Assembly (NCBI GenBank): GCA_944388605.1
Contig: CALXJJ010000008.1
Coordinates: 1-62,791, forward strand
DNA: 62,791 nucleotides
Reading direction: 5' to 3'
From: an uncultured Clostridia bacterium
GTDB lineage: Bacteria; Bacillota; Clostridia; TANB77; CAG-508
Shown here: positions 17,088 to 25,103 of the stretch, piece after piece
Numbering within the stretch: position 1 is the stretch's first letter
Layout of the letters: every line of letters begins with the position of its first letter
Notes under the pieces: model-generated
What the model was told of the DNA's origin: nothing
The model's database searches: none
What the model saw: the letters and a program-made list of their open reading frames with translations, nothing else
Position numbers and translations under genes: made by a program

Positions 17088-17378
17088 ATGTCACAAGTAA
17101 GCAAAGAAGAAATTTTACATATTGCAAAATTAGCAAACTTAAATTTAAAAGATGACGAAATAGAAAAATATATTGATAATTTAGAAGATATTTTAAATTT
17201 TGCAAATGTAGTAAATAATGCTAATTTGGAAGGATTAGGAGAAACAATTGGAGCAAATGAAAATCAAAATGTATTTAGAAAAGATGAAATAAAAGAATTT
17301 AAAAATAGAGATTTATTATTACAAAATGCACCAGAACAAGAAAGAGGAATGTTCAAAATTCCAAAGGTTATACAATAA
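17088..17378 (+). CDS. gatC: Asp/Glu-tRNA amidotransferase subunit C
   Basis: Small subunit that holds GatA and GatB together in the amidotransferase that makes Gln-tRNA(Gln) (and Asn-tRNA) from mischarged tRNA. 96 aa with the family pattern [22 protein letters not shown] and the [13 protein letters not shown] helix, ending FKIPKVIQ. Start at ATG 17088, 10 nt after AGGAG; an in-frame TTG at 17079 overlaps that site. First gene of gatC-gatA-gatB. Confidence 0.95.
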   Translation: MSQVSKEEILHIAKLANLNLKDDEIEKYIDNLEDILNFANVVNNANLEGLGETIGANENQNVFRKDEIKEFKNRDLLLQNAPEQERGMFKIPKVIQ

Positions 17379-17404
17379 TAGTATGGAAGGAGAATGAAAA
17401 TTTA

Positions 17405-18877
17405 ATGGAAAATATAATAGATTTGACAGTTCATGAACTTATAGAAAAATTAGAGAAAAAAGAAATTAAAGTAACTGATATAACAAAAGCATATATAGAT
17501 AGAATAAATGAAAAAGAAAATGATGTACAAGCTTTTGTTACAACTACATGTGAAGAAGCAATGAAAAAATCAGAAGAAATTCAGAAAAAGATAGATAAAG
17601 GAGAAAAGTTAGGAAATTTTGCAGGAATTCCGATTGGAATAAAAGATAATATGTGTACAAAAGGTGTAAGGACAACTTGTAGTTCTAAAATGTTAGAAAA
17701 TTTTATTTCACCATATGATGCAACAGTTGTAGAAAAATTAAATAATGAAGAAATAATAAGTTTAGGAAAACTAAATATGGATGAATTTGCAATGGGAGCT
17801 TCAACAGAATATTCTTATTTTAAGAAAACAAGAAATCCTTGGAATTTAAATACTGTTCCAGGAGGATCATCTGGAGGAAGTGCTTCAGCAGTTGCAGCAA
17901 AACTTGTACCATGGGCATTAGGAAGTGATACAGGAGGATCTATTAGACAACCTGCTTCATTTTGTGGAGTGGTAGGATTAAAACCAACATATGGATTGGT
18001 TTCAAGATATGGTCTAGTTGCATTTGCTTCATCATTAGATCAAATTGGACCAATAACAAAAAATGTGCAAGATAGTGCAATTTTATTAAATATAATTGCA
18101 GGTCATGATGAAAGAGATACAACATGTGAGAATAGGCAAAAAGAAGATTATACTAAAGCATTAATTAATGATGTGAAAGGAATGAAAATAGGTGTACCAA
18201 AGGAATATTTTGGTGAAGGAATTAATCCAGAAGTAAAACAAAAATTAGAACAAGCAATAGAAAAGTATAAAGAATTAGGTGCAGAAATAGAAGAATTTTC
18301 TTTGGATATAGCAGAATATGCATTAGCAGCTTATTATATTATTGCATGTGCAGAAGCAAGTTCAAACTTAGGTAGATTTGATGGAATACGTTATGGATAT
18401 AGAACAAATAAATTTAATAGTTTAAAAGACATATATAGGAATTCAAGAAGTGAAGGATTTGGTGATGAAGTAAAAAGAAGAATTATACTTGGAACATATG
18501 TACTTTCTTCAGGATATTATGATGCATATTATAAAAAAGCTCAACAAGTAAGAACATTAGTAAGAAAAGAATTTGATAAAGCATTTGAAAAATATGATGT
18601 ACTATTAACTCCAACATCACCAACAGTTGCTTTCGAAATTGGAACAAGATCAGATAATCCATTGGAAATGTATTTAGCTGATATTTGTACAGTATCTGTA
18701 AATATTGGTGGATTACCTGGAATATCAGTTCCTTGTGGAGTAGATAGCAATGGAATGCCTATAGGAATGCAATTAATAGGAAATAGATTTTGTGAAAATA
18801 AAATTATAAGAGTAGCATATACATATGAACAAAACACCGATTTTAGAGAAAAATATAAACCAGAATTCAAAAAATAG
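17405..18877 (+). CDS. gatA: Asp/Glu-tRNA amidotransferase subunit A
   Basis: Glutaminase subunit of GatCAB: releases ammonia from glutamine and passes it to GatB. 490 aa of the amidase signature family. Seen: [14 protein letters not shown] with the catalytic Lys (near 80), the Gly/Ser-rich signature [28 protein letters not shown] with the cis-Ser and nucleophile Ser (near 150-180), and [18 protein letters not shown] precedes ATG 17405; 26 bp after gatC. Its last bases overlap an early in-frame ATG of gatB, but the true gatB start lies further on. Confidence 0.97.
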   Translation: MENIIDLTVHELIEKLEKKEIKVTDITKAYIDRINEKENDVQAFVTTTCEEAMKKSEEIQKKIDKGEKLGNFAGIPIGIKDNMCTKGVRTTCSSKMLENFISPYDATVVEKLNNEEIISLGKLNMDEFAMGASTEYSYFKKTRNPWNLNTVPGGSSGGSASAVAAKLVPWALGSDTGGSIRQPASFCGVVGLKPTYGLVSRYGLVAFASSLDQIGPITKNVQDSAILLNIIAGHDERDTTCENRQKEDYTKALINDVKGMKIGVPKEYFGEGINPEVKQKLEQAIEKYKELGAEIEEFSLDIAEYALAAYYIIACAEASSNLGRFDGIRYGYRTNKFNSLKDIYRNSRSEGFGDEVKRRIILGTYVLSSGYYDAYYKKAQQVRTLVRKEFDKAFEKYDVLLTPTSPTVAFEIGTRSDNPLEMYLADICTVSVNIGGLPGISVPCGVDSNGMPIGMQLIGNRFCENKIIRVAYTYEQNTDFREKYKPEFKK

Positions 18878-18902
18878 AAAATATGAAAGGATAGGTAATA
18901 AA

Positions 18903-20339
18903 ATGCAAGATTATGAAATTGTAATGGGACTTGAAATACATGCAGAGCTTTCAACTAAAACAAAAATATTTTGTTCATGTCCAACAGAATTTGGAGGAGA
19001 GCCAAATTCACATACATGCCCAATATGTATGGCTATGCCTGGAACATTACCAGTATTAAATGAAAAGGTAGTTGAATATGCAGTAAAAGCAGGATTAGCT
19101 ACAAATTGTGAAATATCAAGAGATAGTAAAAATGATAGAAAAAATTATTTTTATCCAGATTTACCAAAAGCATATCAAATATCACAATTTGATAAACCAC
19201 TTTGTGAAAATGGATATGTAGAGATAGAAGATGATAATGGAAATCCAAAAAAGATAAGATTAACAAGAATACATATAGAAGAAGATGCAGGAAAATTAAA
19301 TCATAATGAATTTGGTGGAGGAAGCTTAGTAGATTTAAATAGAGCAGGAGTGCCTTTAATAGAAATTGTATCAGAACCAGATATCCGCTCAAGTGGAGAA
19401 GCGGAGAGATATTTAAGAAAAATTAAGTCCATATTAGAATATATAGAGGTATCTGACTGTAAAATGCAAGAAGGTTCTTTAAGAGCAGATGTTAATGTGT
19501 CTGTAAGAAAAAAAGGAGCTACAGAGTATGGAACAAGAACAGAAATGAAAAATATGAATTCATTTAAGTCAATAGTAAGAGCAATAGAATATGAAGCTAA
19601 CAGACAAATTGATGTAATAGAAGATGGAGGAAAAATAGAACAAGAAACATTAAGATGGGATGATGTGTCAGGCAAAACTTTTTCAATGAGAGACAAAGAA
19701 GATGCACAGGATTACAGATATTTTCCAGATCCAGATTTAGTTGCTATTCGTTTGAATGAAGAATATATACAAAAAATAAAAAATGATTTACCAGAATTAC
19801 CAGAAAGTAGAAAGGCAAGATATATAGAACAATATGGATTGTCTGAAAAAGATGCAAGACTTATAACATCATCTAAATATTTATCAGACTTATTTGATAA
19901 AACTCAAGAAATTTGTAAAAATCCGAAAATAACAGCAAACTGGATATTGTCAGATATATCGAAGATATTAAATGAAAAAGAATTAGAACCAGATAAAATT
20001 CCTTTTACAGCAGAGCAATTAGCTAAAATGATTATATTAATAGAAAATGGTACAATAAGTTCAAGTATAGGTAAAAAAGTTATAGTAGAATTATTTGAAA
20101 AACCAGAAGATCCAGAAGAAATAGTAAAGAAAAATGGTTGGATACAAATATCTGATGAAAATGCAATAAAAGCAGTTGTACAAAAAGTGTTAGAAAATAA
20201 TCCTCAATCAGTAACTGATTATAAAGCTGGAAAGGATAAAGCATTAGGCTATTTAGTAGGACAAGCTATGAAAGAAACTAAAGGAAAAGCTAATCCACAA
20301 ATGCTAAATAAATTATTTGTGGAAGAATTAAAAAAATAG
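18903..20339 (+). CDS. gatB: Asp/Glu-tRNA amidotransferase subunit B
   Basis: Kinase and transamidase subunit that binds the mischarged tRNA. 478 aa: YEIVMGLEIHAELST at the N-terminus, zinc-type Cys residues CSCPTEF...CPICMAMPG, the conserved RIHIEEDAGKLNH, ADVNVSVRKKG, then the C-terminal helical YqeY-like domain from about 330. The start at ATG 18903 follows AAAGGATAGG; a longer frame to 18825 runs into gatA. A terminator built from repeat sequence follows the stop. Confidence 0.96.
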   Translation: MQDYEIVMGLEIHAELSTKTKIFCSCPTEFGGEPNSHTCPICMAMPGTLPVLNEKVVEYAVKAGLATNCEISRDSKNDRKNYFYPDLPKAYQISQFDKPLCENGYVEIEDDNGNPKKIRLTRIHIEEDAGKLNHNEFGGGSLVDLNRAGVPLIEIVSEPDIRSSGEAERYLRKIKSILEYIEVSDCKMQEGSLRADVNVSVRKKGATEYGTRTEMKNMNSFKSIVRAIEYEANRQIDVIEDGGKIEQETLRWDDVSGKTFSMRDKEDAQDYRYFPDPDLVAIRLNEEYIQKIKNDLPELPESRKARYIEQYGLSEKDARLITSSKYLSDLFDKTQEICKNPKITANWILSDISKILNEKELEPDKIPFTAEQLAKMIILIENGTISSSIGKKVIVELFEKPEDPEEIVKKNGWIQISDENAIKAVVQKVLENNPQSVTDYKAGKDKALGYLVGQAMKETKGKANPQMLNKLFVEELKK

Positions 20340-20347
20340 TAAAATTC

Positions 20348-20394
20348 ATTGCATACAAATTTATTAGGAAAATTTGTGTGCAATAAATTTTTTT
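20348..20394 (+). terminator. Terminator of gatCAB
   Basis: 15-bp stem ATTGCATACAAATTT (20348-20362) with AAATTTGTGTGCAAT (20370-20384), one G-T pair, then seven T. The arm sequence is the TTGCACACAAATTT motif of the dispersed repeat. Confidence 0.85.
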
Positions 20395-20622
20395 GTTGAA
20401 TAGGAAAAATCGAGTTTTTACTATTCAACAAAAAACGACATTGCACAGAAAAATCTTATTTATACAATAGGAAAGTTATCCTTTCCTATTGTATAAAAGT
20501 CGCTACACTCTAACGACTGCACACAATTTTACTTGCGTAAAATTGGCTTAGGAACAAATTTACTAAAAAGCCAACGAGAAAATATTAAATTAGTACAAAT
20601 TTTAAGGCTTTCCGATTTGTTC
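20393..20622 (+). repeat. Dispersed intergenic repeat, full A+B+C copy
   Basis: Reference copy. Module A: palindrome TTGTTGAATAG / CTATTCAACAA (20393-20403, 20421-20431), beginning within the T run of the gatB terminator. Module B: 15-bp palindrome, arms 20461-20475 and 20481-20495, loop TTATC. Module C: from AAAGTCGCTACACTCTAACG through GCACACAATTTTAC, GGCTTAGGAACAAATTTAC and AAGGCTTTCCGATTTGTTC to 20622. No coding frame. Other copies match it over long stretches in either orientation. Confidence 0.85.
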
Positions 20623-20650
20623 TTTAATTGTAAAATACATAAATTAATTA

Positions 20651-20902
20651 TTATTTAGAGATTTGTTTTTGAATTGTATCAAAAGCAATACCAAATATAA
20701 TAAAAAAACAAATAAAAAACAAACTAGTTTTTAAAAGAGAAAAACCTATAGTGTATAAAATTGGTGAAAGAAGTATATAATTATATGTAAGTAAAATTAA
20801 AATAGATATTATTGTTAATGATAAAGAGAACTTTAATCCTTTTTTTACAATAGAAATAATATGGTTGTCTTTTATTTTTAACATATTTATAAAATTATTC
20901 AT
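20651..20902 (-). CDS. Small two-pass membrane protein, unknown
   Basis: 83-aa protein, not recognised. After a short basic N-terminus (MNNFINMLKIKD) it has two hydrophobic segments, about residues 29-50 (LSLTIISILILLTYNYILL) and 53-76, then a short charged tail. Start at the ATG 20902 because AGGAGG lies 7 nt upstream; the frame itself extends to 20926 without such a site. Monocistronic, between the dispersed repeat and the rpsT terminator. No function is suggested by context. Confidence 0.65.
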   Translation of the reverse strand: MNNFINMLKIKDNHIISIVKKGLKFSLSLTIISILILLTYNYILLSPILYTIGFSLLKTSLFFICFFIIFGIAFDTIQKQISK

Positions 20903-21056
20903 TAAAACCTCCTTGTTTAAGCTCATATTTTTGAATTATAGTAAATAGCATTTCCATAACTTGAAAATATACAATACACAAAAAATTTAATATGTATGAA
21001 TCATTTATAAGAATATGTTAACATAAATAAATAATGAAATCAAATGAAATAAATGG

Positions 21057-21081
21057 AAAAAAGACGTTTAAAACGCCTTTT
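21057..21081 (-). terminator. Terminator of rpsT
   Basis: On the minus strand AAAGGCGTTT pairs with AAACGTCTTT (one G-T pair), followed by six T. Confidence 0.75.
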
Positions 21082-21134
21082 CAATATAAAAATATTGTTG
21101 TCATTGACAATAAAAAACTGTGCACAATTTTTTA

Positions 21135-21401
21135 CTATGCCATTGCAGTGTTTAGTTTTTTGGCTAATTTAGATTTTTTTCTTGCAGCTGAATTTTTAAC
21201 AAGAACACCCTTTGTGCAAGCTTGATCTATTTTTTTATTAGCATTAGCAAGTAAAGCTTTTGCTTCATCAATGTTTCCTGCTTCTACAGCTTGCTCAAAT
21301 TTTTTAACAGCTGATTTATAACCAGATTTAATCATATTATTTCTTAAAGTTTTCTTCTCAATAATATTAACACGTTTAATTGCTGATTTTATGTTTGGCA
21401 T
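21135..21401 (-). CDS. rpsT: 30S ribosomal protein S20 (bS20)
   Basis: 88-aa, Lys-rich helical protein of the small subunit. Seen: [21 protein letters not shown], the A-rich middle ([24 protein letters not shown]) and the basic [20 protein letters not shown] end. AGGAGG precedes the ATG. Single gene with its own promoter and terminator. Confidence 0.97.
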   Translation of the reverse strand: MPNIKSAIKRVNIIEKKTLRNNMIKSGYKSAVKKFEQAVEAGNIDEAKALLANANKKIDQACTKGVLVKNSAARKKSKLAKKLNTAMA

Positions 21402-21440
21402 TTTTGCACCTCCTTAGGTTAATAATATTTAACGCATAAT

Positions 21441-21469
21441 ATTTTATCATAAAAAAAAGAAAAAATCAA
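21441..21469 (-). promoter_or_regulatory. Promoter of rpsT
   Basis: Minus strand TTGATT (21469-21464), 17 bp, extended -10 TGA-TAAAAT (21446-21441). Confidence 0.65.
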
Positions 21470-21594
21470 TACATATGCCTAAAATTACCAGTTTAAAAAA
21501 ATAAATAATGCACAATATATATAATGAAAAAGCAAATAAAGTTTTTTCATAAAATAAATAAAACAATTTACATGGTAATTAGGAGGTGAAACAC

Positions 21595-21807
21595 ATGGCA
21601 CATTCATCAAACAATAGCAATTATAGTGTAGTTCCAGAAGCTACAGATGCATTAAATAAATTCAAATATGAAGTTGCAAGTGAAGTTGGTGTTAACCTAA
21701 AAGAAGGATATAATGGTGATATATCTTCAAGAGACGCTGGTAGAATCGGTGGAAATATGGTTAAAAAATTAATACAACAAGCTGAAAATCAAATGATAGG
21801 AAAATAG
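21595..21807 (+). CDS. Alpha/beta-type small acid-soluble spore protein
   Basis: DNA-coating spore protein that protects spore DNA and is degraded at germination. 70 aa: VPEATDALNKFKYEVASEVGVNL contains the region cut by the germination protease (YEVASE), followed by the second conserved block GDISSRDAGRIGGNMVKKLI. Start at ATG 21595, 8 nt after AGGAGG; an in-frame GTG at 21586 lies inside that site. Forespore (sigma-G) control is expected from the family; I could not fix a -10/-35 pair by eye. Confidence 0.95.
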   Translation: MAHSSNNSNYSVVPEATDALNKFKYEVASEVGVNLKEGYNGDISSRDAGRIGGNMVKKLIQQAENQMIGK

Positions 21808-21835
21808 TTACTATATTATAGTAGTAAATCCTATA

Positions 21836-21878
21836 AAAGGACCTCCTTAGATATACATATTTAAGAAGGTCTTTTTTC
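21836..21878 (+). terminator. Terminator after the SASP gene
   Basis: GACCTCCTTA (about 21840-21849) pairs with TAAGAAGGTC (21862-21871) with one mismatch, followed by six T. Confidence 0.7.
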
Positions 21879-21938
21879 GGTAGAGTATAATCTGGTGGTG
21901 GAATACAAAAAGTATTTGCACACCAGATTATATACTAC
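21879..21938. other. Long inverted repeat of unknown role
   Basis: TATAATCTGGTG (21886-21897) pairs perfectly with CACCAGATTATA (21921-21932), and GGTAG/CTACC can extend it. Loop of 23 nt. It directly follows the SASP terminator and is not part of repeat modules A-C. It could be a structured transcript end, an operator or a trimmed mobile-element end. Confidence 0.55.
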
Positions 21939-21961
21939 CTATTCCTAATATATTGGATCCA

Positions 21962-22069
21962 TTGCACACAATTTTGACTTTGCAAAATTTGGCTTAGGAA
22001 CAAATTTACTAAAAAACCAAAGATGAAAATGTAAAAATAGTATAAATTTTAAGATCTTTTAATTTGTTA
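21962..22069 (+). repeat. Dispersed repeat, module C only
   Basis: Begins TTGCACACAATTTTGACTTTG, contains TGGCTTAGGAACAAATTTACTAAA, ends near AATTTGTTA at 22069, four bases from the hpf stop codon on the other strand. Confidence 0.75.
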
Positions 22070-22072
22070 AAA

Positions 22073-22600
22073 TTAAGCTTCAGGTTCTACTAAGCCGAAA
22101 TTCTTACCATCTTTTAGTTTATATATAATATTAACTTTACCACTATCTATATTAACAAATGCCAAAAATTTATTTTGAGCATTTTCTAAAAGTTTTAATT
22201 TTGCATCTTCAACATCCATAGGCTTTATATCATATGAAATAATTTTTATTACTTCATTTTCAATATTAGAAGTAGTAGAATTAGAAGCTGTTAATCTGAT
22301 AGAATCTGTCATGTTTTGTTTATCCTTTTTTGTTTTTGCTTTTCTAATTTGACCTTCTAATATATCTATAACTTTATCAATTGATGCATATAAATCTTTA
22401 TTAGATGAATTAGCTCTAAAATTATCCTTTCCACATACAACAGCTATTTCAGCAACTTGTTCATTTCCTTCTGTTTTTATTGTAGCAGAAACATCAAACT
22501 CCTCTCCAAAATATTTTATTAATCTTTCTGATTTTCTTGCAATATAATCTTTAATAGACTCTGTTGCTTTAAGTTCTTTTCCTGTTATTTTTATATTCAT
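22073..22600 (-). CDS. hpf: Ribosome hibernation promoting factor, long form
   Basis: Binds the 30S decoding region in resting cells and pairs ribosomes into 100S dimers. 175 aa, so the long form: N-terminal domain MNIKITGKELKATESIKDYIARK...(1-105) and C-terminal dimerisation domain (about 118-175) with VIKIISYDIKPMDVEDAKLKL and the closing NIIYKLKDGKNFGLVEPE. The start at ATG 22600 follows AAGGAGCG. Own promoter; the 3' end abuts a repeat copy. Confidence 0.95.
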   Translation of the reverse strand: MNIKITGKELKATESIKDYIARKSERLIKYFGEEFDVSATIKTEGNEQVAEIAVVCGKDNFRANSSNKDLYASIDKVIDILEGQIRKAKTKKDKQNMTDSIRLTASNSTTSNIENEVIKIISYDIKPMDVEDAKLKLLENAQNKFLAFVNIDSGKVNIIYKLKDGKNFGLVEPEA

Positions 22601-22649
22601 AACAATCGCTCCTTTCATAATTGCTTCATTCTTTAGTTAATATAAATTT

Positions 22650-22678
22650 ATTATATAAGATTTTTGAACAATTTTCAA
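22650..22678 (-). promoter_or_regulatory. Promoter of hpf
   Basis: Minus strand TTGAAA (22678-22673), 17 bp, TATAAT (22655-22650). Confidence 0.7.
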
Positions 22679-22709
22679 TACAAAATAGTAAAAAAGTACT
22701 TTTTGTTAC

Positions 22710-22738
22710 TTGCACAATAAAACAAGGTGTAGTATAAT
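22710..22738 (+). promoter_or_regulatory. Promoter of the HAD phosphatase gene
   Basis: TTGCAC (22710-22715), 17 bp, TATAAT (22733-22738). Confidence 0.65.
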
Positions 22739-22794
22739 TAATCGGATATTCATTTTATGATGAATAATTTATAAAAAAATGAGGAGAATGATAA

Positions 22795-23664
22795 ATGTAC
22801 AAATTAATAGCAATAGACTTAGACGGAACTTTACTAGATTCTTATGGAAATACATCAACAGAAAACATAAATGCAATTAAAGAAGCAAAAGAAAAAGGAG
22901 TAGATGTTGTATTAGCTTCAGGCAGACCAGTAATGTCTGTAAAGAGTATAGCAAGTGAAATAGGAGTGGATTCTTATATTATATGTGGAAATGGAGCAAT
23001 TACATATGACTTAAAAAAGAAAGAAGTTATATATAATAGATTTTTAGAAAAAGATAAAGTATTAAAAGTGATAGATATTTGTGAGGAAAATAGTATATAT
23101 TATTGTATTTATACAGAGGATATGATTATAACAAAATCACTAAATTATAATGTATTATTTTTTAATAAGGAAAATGCAAAAAAAGATCCAAGTAAAAGAG
23201 TAAAAATAAATATAGTACAAAATGTAAGAGAATATATAGAAAATTCAAACAATCAAAAATATTTAAAATTCACGATCTGTGATTCTAATAAAATTATATT
23301 TACAAGTATTAATAAAAAATTAAAACAATTAAAAAATATAGAAGTCTTAGAAGTATCACATATTTCAAGAAAAATGATAAAATCTGGAACTGATGAGGTT
23401 GTATTAGAATATTATTATACAGAAATTACTAATGAGAATGTGGATAAATGGTATGCAATTGAAGATTTAATAAATAAATTGAATATAAAAAAAGAAGAAG
23501 TTATAACAATAGGTGATAATTATAATGATTTAAAAATGTTAGAAAATGCAGGAATAGGAATAGTTATGCAAGGAGCAGCAGAATATATAAAGGAAAAAGC
23601 TAACTATGTTACAGATAGTAATGATAATAGTGGAGTAAGTAAAGCAATAAAAAAATTTGTATAA
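22795..23664 (+). CDS. Cof-type HAD-IIB family phosphatase
   Basis: Cytoplasmic phosphatase of the Cof/YwpJ group that acts on sugar phosphates, flavin phosphates or similar; the substrate cannot be told from sequence. 289 aa: motif I AIDLDGTLLDS (catalytic Asp pair near 8-10), motif II LASGRP near 40, the Cof cap domain, and motif III/IV GDNYNDLKMLENAG near 240. ATG 22795 has a GAGGAG site upstream. Own promoter and a strong terminator: monocistronic. Confidence 0.92.
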   Translation: MYKLIAIDLDGTLLDSYGNTSTENINAIKEAKEKGVDVVLASGRPVMSVKSIASEIGVDSYIICGNGAITYDLKKKEVIYNRFLEKDKVLKVIDICEENSIYYCIYTEDMIITKSLNYNVLFFNKENAKKDPSKRVKINIVQNVREYIENSNNQKYLKFTICDSNKIIFTSINKKLKQLKNIEVLEVSHISRKMIKSGTDEVVLEYYYTEITNENVDKWYAIEDLINKLNIKKEEVITIGDNYNDLKMLENAGIGIVMQGAAEYIKEKANYVTDSNDNSGVSKAIKKFV

Positions 23665-23678
23665 TAATAAAAAAATAG

Positions 23679-23732
23679 CACATAATAAGATTAAATGATT
23701 ACATATGAAAAAAATCTTATTGTGTGTTTTTT
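23679..23732 (+). terminator. Terminator after the HAD gene
   Basis: CACATAATAAGAT (23679-23691) pairs with ATCTTATTGTGTG (23714-23726), followed by six T. Confidence 0.85.
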
Positions 23733-23763
23733 GTACTATAAATAATAGAAAGAAGGATGAAAA

Positions 23764-23913
23764 GTGAAAAGATATTTAAGTAATGAAATAGAGGATGCTA
23801 CAAAATACGGAGAATTTGTTTCTTCATATTTTGCATGGCTTACATTAGGAAAACAAAAAAGAAGAGCAGAAGAATTGGAAAATATGACAAGTAATAACAA
23901 TAAAAAAGATTGA
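23764..23913 (+). CDS. Small protein of unknown function (49 aa)
   Basis: Short frame with GTG start at 23764 preceded by GAAGGATG (7-nt spacing). It encodes a polar protein: KRYLSNEIEDATKYGEFVSS, a hydrophobic-aromatic patch YFAWLTLGKQK, then RRAEELENMTS. A/T-ending codons fit local coding style. It lies alone between the HAD terminator and the ctsR operon. Not recognised. Confidence 0.5.
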   Translation: MKRYLSNEIEDATKYGEFVSSYFAWLTLGKQKRRAEELENMTSNNNKKD

Positions 23914-23993
23914 TATAGTGAGATAATTACATGAAAATCAAGAGTATATAATGAAAAATTGATATAATCAAAAAAAATCGCATAAAAACGAAT

Positions 23994-24021
23994 TTGCAAA
24001 AATAAAAAAATAATATATAAT
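23994..24021 (+). promoter_or_regulatory. Promoter of ctsR-mcsA-mcsB-clpC
   Basis: TTGCAA (23994-23999), 16 bp, TATAAT (24016-24021). The CtsR operator begins 10 bp after the -10. Confidence 0.65.
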
Positions 24022-24030
24022 AATATCATA

Positions 24031-24053
24031 GGTCAAAGAAAGTCAAAGTCAAA
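24031..24053 (+). promoter_or_regulatory. CtsR operator
   Basis: GGTCAAA (24031-24037), 3-bp gap, AGTCAAA (24041-24047): the CtsR heptad direct repeat. A third AGTCAAA (24047-24053) overlaps its last base. The site is at the transcription start, so CtsR would repress its own operon until heat or protein stress. Confidence 0.92.
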
Positions 24054-24067
24054 AAGAAGGTGAGTAG

Positions 24068-24517
24068 ATGAGGATATCTGATATGATTGAACAATTTATA
24101 AAAGAAATGTTTGAATATGACGATTATGTAGAGATTCAAAGAAATGATTTAGCTGAACATTTTAATTGTGTGCCATCACAAATAAACTATGTAATATCAA
24201 CAAGATTTAAACCATCACAAGGATATTATGTGGAGAGTAAACGTGGAGGAGGAGGTCATATAACAATTAAAAAAATTAAAGTGACCAAAAGTAATTATTT
24301 AATGCATATTATATCTAGTATAGATGATAAATTAACAGCAAAAGAAGTAGATATCTTCATAGGAAACTTTTTATCATATAATATAATAAGCGAAAAAGAA
24401 GCTAAATTATTAAAAGTTGCAACAAGTGATAATGTTTTAAATGTATCTCAACCAATACGAGATAATTTAAGAGCGAGAATTTTTAAAAATATGTTATTAA
24501 ATTTAGTAGAAGACTAA
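24068..24517 (+). CDS. ctsR: Transcriptional repressor CtsR
   Basis: Repressor of class III heat-shock genes (clp). 149 aa: the opening SDMIEQFIKEMF, winged-helix domain with VEIQRNDLAEHFNCVPSQINYVISTRF, the glycine-rich wing RGGGGHITI that senses heat, and the C-terminal helical domain with LLKVATSDNVL. AGGTGAG precedes ATG 24068. First gene of the operon with a perfect CtsR box upstream. Confidence 0.97.
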   Translation: MRISDMIEQFIKEMFEYDDYVEIQRNDLAEHFNCVPSQINYVISTRFKPSQGYYVESKRGGGGHITIKKIKVTKSNYLMHIISSIDDKLTAKEVDIFIGNFLSYNIISEKEAKLLKVATSDNVLNVSQPIRDNLRARIFKNMLLNLVED

Positions 24518-24537
24518 ATTTAGAAAGGATGATTATT

Positions 24538-25083
24538 ATGTTTTGTCAAAATTGTGGAAAAGATAATGCAAATGTAAAATATACACAAATTATTAATGGT
24601 GTAAAAAAGGAAATGGTATTATGTGAAAATTGTGCAAAAGAATTAGGTATAGATAAAATGAATTTTAGTATGCCTATTGATTTTTCAAGTTTTTTAGGAG
24701 ACTTTTTTGAAGAGCCAATATCAAATGCTGGATTATTAGGAGGTTTTTATAATGAACCTTTGAAATGTAATACTTGTGGGCTTACTTATGATGATTTTAC
24801 ACATACAGGAAAATTTGGATGTAGTGATTGCTATAATGCTTTTGAAAGAAAATTAGATTCAATATTAAAGAATTTACATGGTTCAAATAGGTATGTAGGA
24901 AGGAGATTGAAAGAAAATAAATCAGAAAATGTAAAAGTAAATATAAAAAATATAGAAAATCAAGAAAAAGAAGAAACCAAATTAGAAAAGATGAAAAGGA
25001 ATTTAAACAAAGCAATACAAGAAGAAAGATATGAGGATGCAGCAAAAATAAGAGATGAAATAAAAAAGATTGATAAACAATAA
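24538..25083 (+). CDS. mcsA: McsA, zinc-binding activator of McsB
   Basis: Activates the arginine kinase McsB and helps release CtsR. 181 aa: zinc motifs CQNCG, CENCA (residues 3-40), CNTCG and CSDC (about 77-102), then a linker and a C-terminal UVR motif (LNKAIQEERYEDAAKIRDEI). The start at ATG 24538 was chosen because AAAGGATG sits 6-7 nt upstream; an in-frame ATG at 24529 overlaps it. 20 bp after ctsR. Confidence 0.95.
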   Translation: MFCQNCGKDNANVKYTQIINGVKKEMVLCENCAKELGIDKMNFSMPIDFSSFLGDFFEEPISNAGLLGGFYNEPLKCNTCGLTYDDFTHTGKFGCSDCYNAFERKLDSILKNLHGSNRYVGRRLKENKSENVKVNIKNIENQEKEETKLEKMKRNLNKAIQEERYEDAAKIRDEIKKIDKQ

Positions 25084-25103
25084 AAAAGAAAGGTTGGATA
25101 AAT

